Positions 8,177 to 16,921 of a stretch of 64,000 nucleotides of DNA are shown piece after piece; positions within the stretch are counted from its first letter, which is position 1, and every line of letters begins with the position of its first letter. The notes beneath the pieces were generated by a model. The model was not told where the DNA came from. It worked only from the letters and a program-made list of their open reading frames with translations, and ran no database searches. Source of the stretch: an alpha proteobacterium BAL199 (GTDB taxonomy: Bacteria > Pseudomonadota > Alphaproteobacteria > Thalassobaculales > Thalassobaculaceae). Location: the NCBI GenBank assembly GCA_000171835.1, contig ABHC01000011.1:124001-188000 (forward strand). Reading direction: 5' to 3'. Both the position numbers and the translations under genes were made by a program.

Positions 8177-9847
8177 CCGACATTCCCCAAGCGGCGTGCC
8201 GACTGACGTGAAGATCGCCTCAATCCGACCTCTGGACAATCGTTTTTTGCCCCAAGCGGCGTCAGGGGTCGCGCAGGCTGCTGTAACAGGGCGGATCAGA
8301 CCGGGAAGCCGCTGTGTCCTGGCCCAGGGGCGGTGTTTTTCAGCGCAGTGGATAGACCTGTCCTGCCGCTTTCGTTCAGTTTGGGTCCGGATCGCGGTCA
8401 TGCGCATAGCGGTGGCGCTCGCAATCGGCGGATAGCGGCGAGGATGGCGCGCACCATCGGGCCGGTGACGGCCACCTCGGCCAACTGGAAGGTAATGGCG
8501 CGGGCGTGGCGCACGACGCGTGCCCCGATCTTGATCAGCTTGAGCTGCAGGCTGGTTAGCGACCAGTCGGCCATCGCCTCGGGTAGCTCGATGCAGCGCA
8601 GGAAGGTGGCCAGGTTGTAGGCCAGTGCGTGCAACTGCAGCCGCACCTCGTTGTCGCGGAACTTCCGGCATGACAGCCGCGTCCAGTGAAAGGCATGCTT
8701 GCCTTCCTTGATATGCTGCTCGGCGGTGCCGCGGCGATTGTAAAAGCGGGTGATCTCGTCCGGCTCCATCGGCAGGTTGGTGACGATGAAGCCGACCTTG
8801 GGGAACAGTTCGCCCGGATGCCATTCGATCTTGGCGATCACGCGGCGTGGCTTGTCCCAACTCTGAGCCTGATACTGGAAGTCCTCGTAGAACCGCTTCA
8901 CCTTGGTCTTTGACGGCCGCCCAACGGGGCGGGTTAACCGATGAGCGATGCAGCCTTCGAGAACGGCGTTCTTCTTCATCCGGATGGCGTAGAAATAGCC
9001 TGCCCCTTCCAGTCGCTCATAGAGTGCCGGGATCGCATAGGCGGCATCGGCCCGGAAGAAGCGGCCACCAAGGTTGCGACCAGCGTAGCGGGTGATCACC
9101 GGATCAAGGACGTTCCGCCAGCCGTCGGCGCTGTGGACGTTGCCATTGCGCAGGGCGCAGCGTTCCAGCATGCCGAACTGGTTGAACAAGAAGTTGGGAT
9201 GATAGCAGTTGCAGTCGAAATGCCCGTTCCACGCCGCTCCTTCCTGATCGCCATGCGTCGGGCTGACCGAGCTGTCCATGTCCAGCACGATATACTTGAG
9301 CCCGTTGCGGTCATGAAACCGGTCAATCCATCGGCCATTCAGGTCGGCCAGCGCCGCCCGGTTCTCAGGCAAGGCCAGTGTCTCGGTCTCGAACCGCCCC
9401 ATCTGCGATGCTGAAGCTGCTTGCGCATCGACGGCCCTGCCGCCGACAACCTGACGCATCACCGGGTCGAGCGCGAGACGGTCAGCATCGTTCACATCCC
9501 CATATCCGGCCAGCCGCCCGAACACCGATTGCCGGAACAGCCCGTCAAGACGATGGACCGTGTTCCTTCCGATACGATTGTCGCGCAGCGAAGCTGATGC
9601 CAGATTGGACAGCCCAAGCGCATCGTCAAGCTCGCGCATCACCAGCAGGCCGCCGTCCGAACTGATCTGCGTGCCACGAAATTCCAGCCGCACGCGAGGG
9701 TCGAAATCCACCCGATCTGCCCGCTGTAATCCCGCACCCTCTGGGTGATCCATGAAATACGCCCCTCGCAGCCATCAACACCATGATTTGTATAGGTAAT
9801 GTTGAGTTCAAGACAGCGAAATCAGCCGGCTACTCGGGGAATGCGGG
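8177..9847 (-). mobile_element. IS1380-family insertion sequence, copy A (1671 bp)
   Basis: The element is delimited by inverted ends: CCGACATTCCCCAAG on the left, and CCCGCATTCCCCGAG read inward from the right. The same 1671-bp unit occurs at 27919-29589 and 29983-31653. The flanking tetramers (TGAT left, TTGG right) do not match, so this copy lacks its target duplication and joins DNA that was not originally adjacent: the rhodopsin upstream region on one side and an IS1595 remnant on the other. Its transposase reads toward the rhodopsin operon. Confidence 0.92.
8398..9753 (-). CDS. IS1380-family transposase (copy A)
   Basis: A 451-residue DDE transposase, identical in sequence to those of copies B and C. 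IS1380 features include SDGGLLVMRELDDALGL near the N-terminus, YIVLDMDSSVSPTHGDQEGA around the catalytic Asp, and RFYNRRGTAEQHIKEGKHA with the conserved Y-x-x-R-x-x-x-E-x-x-I-K-E-x-K signature. About 220 bp of non-coding IS DNA follow its stop before the end of the element at 8177. Confidence 0.94.
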   Translation of the reverse strand: MDHPEGAGLQRADRVDFDPRVRLEFRGTQISSDGGLLVMRELDDALGLSNLASASLRDNRIGRNTVHRLDGLFRQSVFGRLAGYGDVNDADRLALDPVMRQVVGGRAVDAQAASASQMGRFETETLALPENRAALADLNGRWIDRFHDRNGLKYIVLDMDSSVSPTHGDQEGAAWNGHFDCNCYHPNFLFNQFGMLERCALRNGNVHSADGWRNVLDPVITRYAGRNLGGRFFRADAAYAIPALYERLEGAGYFYAIRMKKNAVLEGCIAHRLTRPVGRPSKTKVKRFYEDFQYQAQSWDKPRRVIAKIEWHPGELFPKVGFIVTNLPMEPDEITRFYNRRGTAEQHIKEGKHAFHWTRLSCRKFRDNEVRLQLHALAYNLATFLRCIELPEAMADWSLTSLQLKLIKIGARVVRHARAITFQLAEVAVTGPMVRAILAAIRRLRAPPLCA

Positions 9848-10027
9848 TTGGTAAAGGCCACGCGACTGGACGACGCTGTGATCCCGCCCGCCGCAGGCTG
9901 GGCACACGAAGCCGGTTGGCCAGCGCAGGCTGAACACCGCGGCGCGGCATCGATCTTCCGTTCCGTAGAGTTCATTGAATTGCGCCTCGCTGAGACCCTT
10001 CTGAAATTAAACCTTGTTGCGTGCCAT
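9848..10027 (-). pseudogene. IS1595-family transposase, N-terminal fragment with a nonsense codon
   Basis: From an ATG at 10027 the minus strand reads MARNKV, a TAA stop, then FQKGLSEAQFNELYGTEDRC, then FVCPACGGRDHSVVQSRGLYQ, and is cut by IS1380 copy A. The zinc-ribbon CPACG and the preceding LSEAxFxxxYGTExxCxxA pattern are typical of IS1595/ISXO2-like transposases, in which codon 7 would be expected to encode Gln (CAA rather than TAA). The gene is dead twice over: a stop at codon 7 and loss of everything after the zinc ribbon. Confidence 0.72.
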
Positions 10028-10548
10028 AGCCCAACCCCGCATGAACGTTCATTTGTTCATGATTTGTACGATTTGAGGTCGGCTGACGATAGTGCGTAAT
10101 CAGGTAGATTTTTTGGTGCGATCCATTACAGAGAGTGTTGGATTCGAGGCTTCTTCCCTCCGCCAATATCCTGTTGCGAACTGCCGCAACCCCTCCCGCG
10201 ACGCCGAATTTTTCCCAAGTTTCAAAGGGGTTTGCGAGGTTGGGCCGAACCTCGAAGACTCGCATACCCCTGATTTTCGGTCTCTGAACCGCCACCTGTC
10301 TCGTTCCGACCGAACCTCTCCCATTTTGGTTCGGTTGGACAAAATTACTTATTCTCAATCAGTTATCGACCATGCCAAGCTGAACCTTCCGCCGCCGATC
10401 CCTCGGCTGCCATCCGGGACCAGAGAACGCGCGGTAGGCGTAGCCTAACGACAAGGTACGTGGCGAACCGTATTGTCACGGCCTCCAGTTGCCGGGGAAG
10501 GGACGCTGCGGCTGTCACCGACTCGCCGACCGACGCTTTACTGTCGCG
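10028..10548. other. Non-coding stretch upstream of the SNF2 helicase gene
   Basis: No convincing gene is seen on either strand. It holds a perfect 12-bp palindrome ATGAACGTTCAT at 10041-10052 next to a further TTCATGA, probably in the left part of the IS1595 remnant. Several ACCGAACC or GGTTCGG motifs lie between 10250 and 10340. The promoter for the helicase gene should lie in the last 100 bp, but no clear -35/-10 pair could be picked. Confidence 0.4.
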
Positions 10549-13500
10549 ATGGACACTGACTTGAACCAGCGCCTTGACCGCCCCAGCGCCACGCCAGACG
10601 ACCTCGCTGAGGCCGAACGTCTGCTGCTGCACCTTAAATACCTCCTCCTCTTCCCCACGCCGAACGGACAATTCGTCGAATGCCTCAAGGCGATGGGCGC
10701 CAAGACGCCAGAGGGACGACAATGGTCCTACGTCGCCGCCCAGCCGGTGCTCGATCGACTGTCAAAAAAGCGCCTGCTGGCCGTCGACCACGGCTGCCTC
10801 CCCGCGCTGTCGCATGACATCACTGGGCAGGCCATGGCCGCGCCGGGGGCAGAGCGCATGGTTGCCGCAATTTGCAAGGTGCTGCCGGTGCAGCCACCCT
10901 GGTCCAGCTATTATCTCGCGCCCGATCAGGTCGCGCTGTGTCGTCTGTTGCGGCTCGCAGCCTATGCAAACGACGCCTATGCCGACGACGCGACTGCATT
11001 CGACGCTCTCGCCACCTTGGGCGACAAGCGGCTTGGACCCGCCAGCAACGTGTCTTTCTTCGGCAATCTGTTCGTCGTCTCACCACCCCCGGCAGCCTGG
11101 TTCGCCAGCCGCGCGCCGCGGATGCTGCCCACGCTTCTGCTGGCGCGTCTGCTCGCATTCACGCAGGCGGGGACCGCGGATGACGACTTGCCCGCCATCA
11201 TCGCCCAGGCACGCGCCGGGCTTGGCAACAGCGCCTACGAGTCCTTGCGACCGGTCCTGCTGCGCTGCGACCTGCTCGCCAACCGCCTCGACGCCATGTG
11301 CGCCGATTTCGTCGGCAGCGATGATGACCGCCTGGCGCTGGACGGCACGATGGCTTTCCTCGAGGGCCGCAACGACGCCGCATTGGCGTTGTATCGCGAC
11401 GCCCTGAAGGCGCGGCGCAAGCGGCTGGGCAAGCGCAAGCTGTTCCTGCCAGACGAGCACGGCATGTTCTTCCTGCTGGCGCTGCTGCGCGCCAACGACG
11501 CCGCCCTGCACGCCGAACTCCAGACAGGGATCGAGGCGGCGCTGTTTGAACTGCCGGAGGTGGCCAACAGCGCGGGCTGGCGGGCGATCCAGGCCATGCT
11601 CTGGATGGCGCAGGGGTTGGAGGTCAAGGCGCAGGCCGAGGTGATGCAACTGCTCCATTACGGATCGCCAGGCCCGTTCGGCGATGCCTGCGTCGCCCTG
11701 GCGGAATACACCGTCGACCCGGCGCTCAGCCGGCGGCGCGCCGGCGCGCTGGACGCGGCCTTCAAGGCCCTGGCCAAAGCGGCGCCACTGGCAGCCCGCG
11801 TTCTGGCGGAAATCCTGGCCGCGATCGAATCGGACCCGAAGCCCTATCTGACCTGGCTCGACACGCCCGCGGCGGCTTGTGGCGTCACCTTCACCCGCCT
11901 GATCGCCGTCCGCCAACCTTGGGAGCGTGCGCTGGAGAGCCTGGACGCGCTGCTGGACACCAGGGCTACCAAGGCCACCGCCGCCAAGGCGCCGCGCCGC
12001 TCCAAGCGTCTGGCCTGGTTCGTCGATCCGGACGCCTGGGATGTCCACGCGGTGGAACAATCCCCCAAGGGCAAGGATGGTTGGACCGACGGCCGCCCCG
12101 TCAGCATGAAGCGGCTTCGCGACCTCGATCCCCGGCTGGACTACCTCACGGAACAAGACCGCTCGGCGCTGCGCCATATCCGCAAGGACAGCGGCGGCTG
12201 GCACGGCGAGGACCAGTACGCATTCGACGTCGATCGCACCATCGCCGCGCTGGTCGGCCATCCGCTGGTGTTCGACGCCCGCAAGCGCTCGCAGCGCCTC
12301 GATCTGGTGTCCTATCCGCTGGAACTGCTGGTGACCGAGCACCGTGGCGGCTATCGCATCGCATTGTCGCACTCGGCCACCGACGCGAGCGTGTTCCTGG
12401 AACCGGAGACCCCGTCGCGGTACCGGGTGGTCGAGTTCCCGAAATCACTGTTGCCGGTTCAGGAACTGCTGGGGCCGAATGGCCTGACCGTGCCGGCCGC
12501 GGCGCGTGACCGCGTCATCGCCCTGGCGCAGCGCGACAACCCTGCACTGCCGGTCCGCGCCGAGATCGCCGAGGCGCAACCCGGGATCGACGGACTGACC
12601 GCACCGGTGCTGCAACTTTCACCCGAGGGCGAGGGCCTGCGCGTCTGCCTGCTGGTGCGACCCTTTGGCTCCAGCGGCCCCGCCTATGTCGCCGGCCTGG
12701 GCGGGCGGTCGGTGTTGGCGACCATCGACGGTTGCCAGTTGCGCGCGGTCCGCGACCTGCCGCGGGAAGTCGCGGACCGCGCCGCCGTGATCGCTGCGTG
12801 CCCGACCCTGCGCGACCGCCTGGGCAGTGACTCGCATGAGCTGACAGTCGACGACCTGGACGGCAGCCTGGAGTTGTTGCTGGAGCTACGCGACTGTGCC
12901 GTGCCGCTGACGGTGGAGTGGCCAGAGGGCCGCACGCTGCGTGTCAGTCCGGTCGAGCCCCGCAAGCTGCGGGTCAACGTGACCCAGGAGCGCGACTGGT
13001 TCAGCGTCGACGGCTCGGTCCCGCTGGACGAGGACCAGGTGCTGGAAATGCGCTTCCTGCTCGACCGCCTGGGACAGGCGCGCGGCCGGTTCGTGCCACT
13101 GGGCGACGGACAGTTCGTGGCGCTGTCACGGCACTTGCAGATGCAGCTCGAGCGACTCGCCGCGGTGTCGGAGCCGCATCGCAACGGCCGTCGCGTGCAT
13201 GCACTGGGCGCGCCGGCGCTGGACGCGGTGCTGGACGATGCGGGCAAGGTCAGCGCCGACGCCGCCTGGAAGAAGCACGTCGCGCGCATCCGCGCCGCCG
13301 AGGGTTGGACACCACGTCTGCCGGAGACGTTGCAGGCCGAATTGCGCGACTATCAGATCGAGGGCTTCGTCTGGATGTCGCGCCTGGCGCGCTGGGGCGC
13401 CGGCGCCTGCCTCGCCGATGACATGGGCTTGGGCAAGACGGTGCAGGCGATCGCCGTGCTGCTGGACCAGGCCGAGGAGGGCCCGTGCCTGGTCGTCGCG

Positions 13501-14706
13501 CCGACCTCGGTGTGCCCGAACTGGCATGCCGAGATCGCCCGCTTCGCCCCGACCCTGCGCACCCATGCGTTGGCCGGCGACCGGGCGGCGCTGGTCAACG
13601 GGCTCAGCTCGCGCGACGTGCTGATTTGCAGCTACACCCTCCTCCACCTCGCCGCCGAGGAGCTCGGCACTCGGCCCTGGCGGATGGTGGTGCTGGACGA
13701 AGCGCAGGCGATCAAGAACGCCGAAACAAGACGCGCCCAGGCGACGTCATCGTTGCAAGCGGACTTCCGGCTGGCGCTGACCGGCACGCCGGTGGAGAAC
13801 TACCTGGACGAGTTGTGGAGCCTGTTCGCCTTCGTCAATCCTGGTTTTCTGGGCTCGCGGGAGGGGTTTCAGAAGCGCTTCGCCCGCCCGATCGAGCGCG
13901 ACCGCGACCCGGCGGCACGACAGGCGCTGCGCGCGCTGATCCGCCCGTTCATGCTGCGCCGGACCAAGGCCATGGTGCTGCATGAACTGCCGCCGCGCAC
14001 CGAGCAGACGATGCGGATCGAGATGGAGGACGGCGAGCGCGCCTTCTACGAGGCATTGCGCCGCCAGTCGCTGGATCGCCTCGCCGCAGTGGATGCCCCC
14101 GCTGGGCAGCGCAAGATCCAGATCCTGGCGGAGATCACCCGGCTGCGCCGAGCCTGCTGCAATCCCGCACTGATCGACCAGGACGCGGGCGTGCCCAGCG
14201 GCAAGCTGGCGGCGTTCCTGGACCTGGTGGACGATCTGGTGCGCAACCGCCATCGCGCGCTGGTGTTCAGCCAGTTCGTCGCGCACCTGGCGCTGGTCCG
14301 CGCCGCGCTGGACGCGCGCGGCATCCGCTATGAATACCTCGACGGTAGTACACCAGCCGCCGACCGCGAACGCCGCGTCGCCGCCTTCCAGGCCGGAACG
14401 GCCGATGTCTTCCTTATCAGCCTACGCGCCGGCGGCACCGGGCTGAACCTGACCGCCGCGGACTATGTCGTGCATCTCGACCCCTGGTGGAACCCGGCGG
14501 TGGAAGACCAAGCCTCGGACCGCGTCCACCGCATCGGGCAGGAGCGGCCGGTCACCATCTATCGCCTGATCATGCAGGACAGCATCGAGGAACAGATCCT
14601 GCGCCTGCACCGCGACAAGCGCGATCTGGCCGCCGACATCCTGGAAGGCGGCGAGGTCTCCGCCAGGCTGAGCGAGGACGACCTGCTGGCATTGATCAAG
14701 GGATAG
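10549..14706 (+). CDS. SNF2-family DEAD/DEAH-box helicase, 1385 residues
   Basis: The ATG at 10549 (MDTDLNQRLD) is preferred; a frame-open ATG at 10489 adds 20 unlikely residues. The C-terminal third is a complete SNF2 ATPase: CLADDMGLGKT (Walker A, Lys near residue 961), VVLDEAQAIKN (DEAQ box near 1050), LTGTPVENYLDELWSLF, then the helicase C domain with YLDGSTPAADRERRVAAF, LRAGGTGLNLTAADYV and ASDRVHRIGQ. The first roughly 900 residues have no recognised domain. SNF2 proteins translocate on double-stranded DNA; in bacteria they occur in DNA repair, RapA-like roles and several defence systems. Position inside an IS-rich island with a GmrSD gene is suggestive of defence but not proof. The 3' end overlaps the convergent HTH gene by 11 bp. 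Confidence 0.88.
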   Translation: MDTDLNQRLDRPSATPDDLAEAERLLLHLKYLLLFPTPNGQFVECLKAMGAKTPEGRQWSYVAAQPVLDRLSKKRLLAVDHGCLPALSHDITGQAMAAPGAERMVAAICKVLPVQPPWSSYYLAPDQVALCRLLRLAAYANDAYADDATAFDALATLGDKRLGPASNVSFFGNLFVVSPPPAAWFASRAPRMLPTLLLARLLAFTQAGTADDDLPAIIAQARAGLGNSAYESLRPVLLRCDLLANRLDAMCADFVGSDDDRLALDGTMAFLEGRNDAALALYRDALKARRKRLGKRKLFLPDEHGMFFLLALLRANDAALHAELQTGIEAALFELPEVANSAGWRAIQAMLWMAQGLEVKAQAEVMQLLHYGSPGPFGDACVALAEYTVDPALSRRRAGALDAAFKALAKAAPLAARVLAEILAAIESDPKPYLTWLDTPAAACGVTFTRLIAVRQPWERALESLDALLDTRATKATAAKAPRRSKRLAWFVDPDAWDVHAVEQSPKGKDGWTDGRPVSMKRLRDLDPRLDYLTEQDRSALRHIRKDSGGWHGEDQYAFDVDRTIAALVGHPLVFDARKRSQRLDLVSYPLELLVTEHRGGYRIALSHSATDASVFLEPETPSRYRVVEFPKSLLPVQELLGPNGLTVPAAARDRVIALAQRDNPALPVRAEIAEAQPGIDGLTAPVLQLSPEGEGLRVCLLVRPFGSSGPAYVAGLGGRSVLATIDGCQLRAVRDLPREVADRAAVIAACPTLRDRLGSDSHELTVDDLDGSLELLLELRDCAVPLTVEWPEGRTLRVSPVEPRKLRVNVTQERDWFSVDGSVPLDEDQVLEMRFLLDRLGQARGRFVPLGDGQFVALSRHLQMQLERLAAVSEPHRNGRRVHALGAPALDAVLDDAGKVSADAAWKKHVARIRAAEGWTPRLPETLQAELRDYQIEGFVWMSRLARWGAGACLADDMGLGKTVQAIAVLLDQAEEGPCLVVAPTSVCPNWHAEIARFAPTLRTHALAGDRAALVNGLSSRDVLICSYTLLHLAAEELGTRPWRMVVLDEAQAIKNAETRRAQATSSLQADFRLALTGTPVENYLDELWSLFAFVNPGFLGSREGFQKRFARPIERDRDPAARQALRALIRPFMLRRTKAMVLHELPPRTEQTMRIEMEDGERAFYEALRRQSLDRLAAVDAPAGQRKIQILAEITRLRRACCNPALIDQDAGVPSGKLAAFLDLVDDLVRNRHRALVFSQFVAHLALVRAALDARGIRYEYLDGSTPAADRERRVAAFQAGTADVFLISLRAGGTGLNLTAADYVVHLDPWWNPAVEDQASDRVHRIGQERPVTIYRLIMQDSIEEQILRLHRDKRDLAADILEGGEVSARLSEDDLLALIKG

Positions 14707-15115
14707 ATCGGCTCCACGTCTGTCGTCCAGACCGATCGAACACGATCCCCATCTGCTCCGCCCACGGCCGGGCGGCGACGTCGGCCAAGTCGTAGAGCGA
14801 GAGCGCCGACGGTACGCGCCTGATCACGAGGTATTCGAGAACCTCCGGCGAGAGATAGGCGAGCCGCATCATCCGGCTCACGAACCGGTCGGAGACCTTC
14901 TCGGCGGCGGCGATATCCAGGATGGTGGAAGCGGCACCGGTTTCCAGCTGCCGCCGCCAACTCCAGGCGCGGGCAATGGCGCGCAGTACATGCGGATCCT
15001 GTGCCCGGCCATCCCGCAGGCCGATATCGTCGGGCGGCAGGATCTTCGGCCGCCCGTTGCGCTTGCGGATCGTCAGCGGGATGACGACGCGGATTGTTCC
15101 CCTCGAGCCGCTCAT
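14696..15115 (-). CDS. Putative HTH protein of the recombinase cassette
   Basis: A 139-residue protein starting MSGSRGTIRVVIPLTIRKRNGRPKILPPDD. A central segment, ASTILDIAAAEKVSDRFVSRMMRLAYLSPEVLEYLV, looks like a helix-turn-helix of the ParB/KorB-like type (IAxxxxVSxxxVSRxxxLAxLxPxxxxxIL). The ATG overlaps the recombinase stop by 4 bp, so it is the last gene of a coupled cassette. A role as DNA-binding partner or regulator of the recombinase is inferred from context only. Confidence 0.65.
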   Translation of the reverse strand: MSGSRGTIRVVIPLTIRKRNGRPKILPPDDIGLRDGRAQDPHVLRAIARAWSWRRQLETGAASTILDIAAAEKVSDRFVSRMMRLAYLSPEVLEYLVIRRVPSALSLYDLADVAARPWAEQMGIVFDRSGRQTWSRSIP

Positions 15116-16449
15116 GCGGCGGTCTCCGTCTGGCGGGGCGCCATCATTTCCCGGACAACCGATCCCAACCCCTCATGGCGCAGATCGACGGCGATGCCGT
15201 CCTCGCCGACGATCACCCGCTCGACCAGAAGCTGGACGATGCGGGCCTGCTCCGCCGGATAGAGCGCTGCCCAGAGCTGATCGAACTCGCCGAGGGCCCT
15301 GACGACCGCCTTCTCGTCGACGGGTGGGCTGTCTTCCCGCATCAGCTTGATCGTCCGTGCCGCGATCTCGGGCGCGCGGATCATGCGGCGGATTTCACCG
15401 ACAACGGCGTCCTCGACCATGCCCGCCGGCAAGCGCAGCGGACCGGAGGCATCGCCGGTCGGACGGTTGCGGATCAGATCCATCGACGCGTAGTAGCGGT
15501 AGAGGCGCGTGCCCTTCTTCGTCGCCGTCGGCGTCATCGCCGTGCCTGTCTCGGTGAAGATGATCCCCTTCAGCAGAGCCGGCGTTTGGCGGCGCGTGTT
15601 CTTTGCCCGCAGGCGTGGGCTCTCCTGCAGGATTGTGTGAACCTTGTCCCATAGGGCCTGATAAATGATGGCCTCGTGCTCGCCGGGATAGGCCGTGCCC
15701 TTGTGGACGGCATCGCCCAGATAGACCCGGTTGTTGATGAGCTTGTAGAGGAAGCCTTTGTCGATCAGCTTGCATCGCTTGTTCAGCACGCCTTCGGCCG
15801 CCAGCGCTTTGGCCAGCGTCGTTGCGGAGCCGATGGCGACGAACCGCTCGAAGATCATCCTGACCGTTGCGGCATCAGCCTGGTTGATGACCAGCTTGCG
15901 ATCGCGCACGTCGTAGCCGAGCGGCACGTGGCCGCCCATCCACATGCCGCGCTTGCGGGACGCTGCGACCTTGTCGCGGATACGCTCGCCGATCACCTCG
16001 CGCTCGAACTGAGCGAAGGACAGCAGGATGTTTAGGGTCAGGCGGCCCATCGACGTCGTGGTGTTGAACGCCTGCGTCACCGACACGAAGGTCACCTGAT
16101 GGCGGTCGAAGATCTCGACCAGCTTGGCGAAGTCCATCAGGGAGCGCGACAGCCGGTCGATCTTGTAGACCACGATCACGTCGATCAGGCCGGCCTCGAC
16201 GTCCTGGATGAGGCGCTTCAGGCCGGGCCGCTCCAGCGTCCCGCCAGAGACGCCCCCGTCGTCGTAGCGCTCGCGGATGGCCGCCCATCCCTCCGCCTTC
16301 TGACTTGTCACATAAGCCCCGCAAGCCTCTCGCTGGGCGTCGAGGCTGTTGAACGCCATGTCGAGCCCTTCCTCGCTCGACTTGCGGGTGTAGATGGCGC
16401 AGCGCTGGCGGCGCGGCATGATTGCGATAGATTCCGAGGAGCGGCTCAT
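15112..16449 (-). CDS. Large serine recombinase
   Basis: A 445-residue site-specific recombinase. The resolvase catalytic domain begins RRQRCAIYTRKSSEEGLD, with the nucleophilic Ser in YTRKSS. It continues with SLDAQREAC, YDDGGVSGGTLERPGL, VVYKIDRLSRSLMDFAKLV and FNTTTSMGRLTLNILLSFAQFEREVIGERIRDK. A recombinase domain (GYDVRDRKLVINQADAATVRMIFERF) and a zinc-ribbon-like region follow. The ATG at 16449 overlaps the DUF2924 stop by 4 bp, and a longer frame upstream is a shadow of that gene. Such enzymes integrate or excise phages and islands; its attachment sites were not identified. The upstream gene is broken by IS256 copy 2, so expression may be altered. Confidence 0.92.
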   Translation of the reverse strand: MSRSSESIAIMPRRQRCAIYTRKSSEEGLDMAFNSLDAQREACGAYVTSQKAEGWAAIRERYDDGGVSGGTLERPGLKRLIQDVEAGLIDVIVVYKIDRLSRSLMDFAKLVEIFDRHQVTFVSVTQAFNTTTSMGRLTLNILLSFAQFEREVIGERIRDKVAASRKRGMWMGGHVPLGYDVRDRKLVINQADAATVRMIFERFVAIGSATTLAKALAAEGVLNKRCKLIDKGFLYKLINNRVYLGDAVHKGTAYPGEHEAIIYQALWDKVHTILQESPRLRAKNTRRQTPALLKGIIFTETGTAMTPTATKKGTRLYRYYASMDLIRNRPTGDASGPLRLPAGMVEDAVVGEIRRMIRAPEIAARTIKLMREDSPPVDEKAVVRALGEFDQLWAALYPAEQARIVQLLVERVIVGEDGIAVDLRHEGLGSVVREMMAPRQTETAA

Positions 16450-16921
16450 CGATCGTCCCTCCGGGCCTCGCGCAGGCCGAAGAAGCGGTAGCCGTTCCAC
16501 TGCGTCCCGGTGATCGCCCGCGCCGCCGCCGACAGCGATTTGAACTTTCGTCCCTGCCAGTCGAACCCGTCCTTCATTACGGTGACGGTGTGTTCGACAC
16601 CGTCCCATTCGCGGATGAGCCTCGTGCCGACGACCGGGTTACGGGGATCGGCGATGATCGCTTTGCGTCCGATCCTGCCCTCGATCTCGTCTGCCAGCAG
16701 GTCCAGTGTTCGCCGCGTCTCGCGCGTGAGACCGCCAAGGATCAGTTCCTGGATCCGGTAACCGATCCTCAGTTCGAGGTAGCTGCGGCTGTTGTTCGGG
16801 GCCGGCGCGCTGAAGAGGCTCGCCCACTTCGCTTTCAGTTCGGCCACGGACATCCGCTTCAGCTCCGCCAGTTCCGCGACCACGCTCGCGTCCGCCGCTG
16901 TGGCGGTTCGTCGCTCTGGCT
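16446..16921 (-). pseudogene. DUF2924 protein, 3' part, interrupted by IS256 copy 2
   Basis: The minus strand encodes VVAELAELKRMSVAELKAKW, then RSYLELRIGYRIQELILGGL, then a C-terminal segment GTRLIREWDGVEHTVTVMKDGFDWQGRKFKSLSAAARAITGTQWNGYRFFGL. This is the DUF2924 family, which recurs beside serine recombinases in Alphaproteobacteria. Removing the IS and one copy of the 8-bp duplication joins this part in frame to MPRTIKRSVAEPERR from 18390-18352, giving an intact 168-residue protein. Internal GTG codons could still allow a shortened product (from 16883, 145 residues). The function of the family is unknown. Confidence 0.85.
16914..16921. repeat. Target-site duplication, left copy (CTCTGGCT)
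   Basis: The 8-mer CTCTGGCT directly precedes the left end of IS256 copy 2 and recurs directly after its right end at 18352-18359. Eight or nine base pairs is the usual duplication for this family. Confidence 0.9.

Noticed and set aside
8159-8860. Long minus-strand open frame extending proteorhodopsin upstream by 234 residues
   Set aside because: It is an antisense/other-frame shadow of the IS1380 transposase with an Arg/Pro/His-rich composition. The real start is fixed by GGAGGG before the ATG at 8158.
10549-14706. DISARM-type defence system around the SNF2 helicase
   Set aside because: No methyltransferase, DUF1998 or phospholipase-D partner lies next to it; the neighbours are IS remnants and a recombinase cassette.
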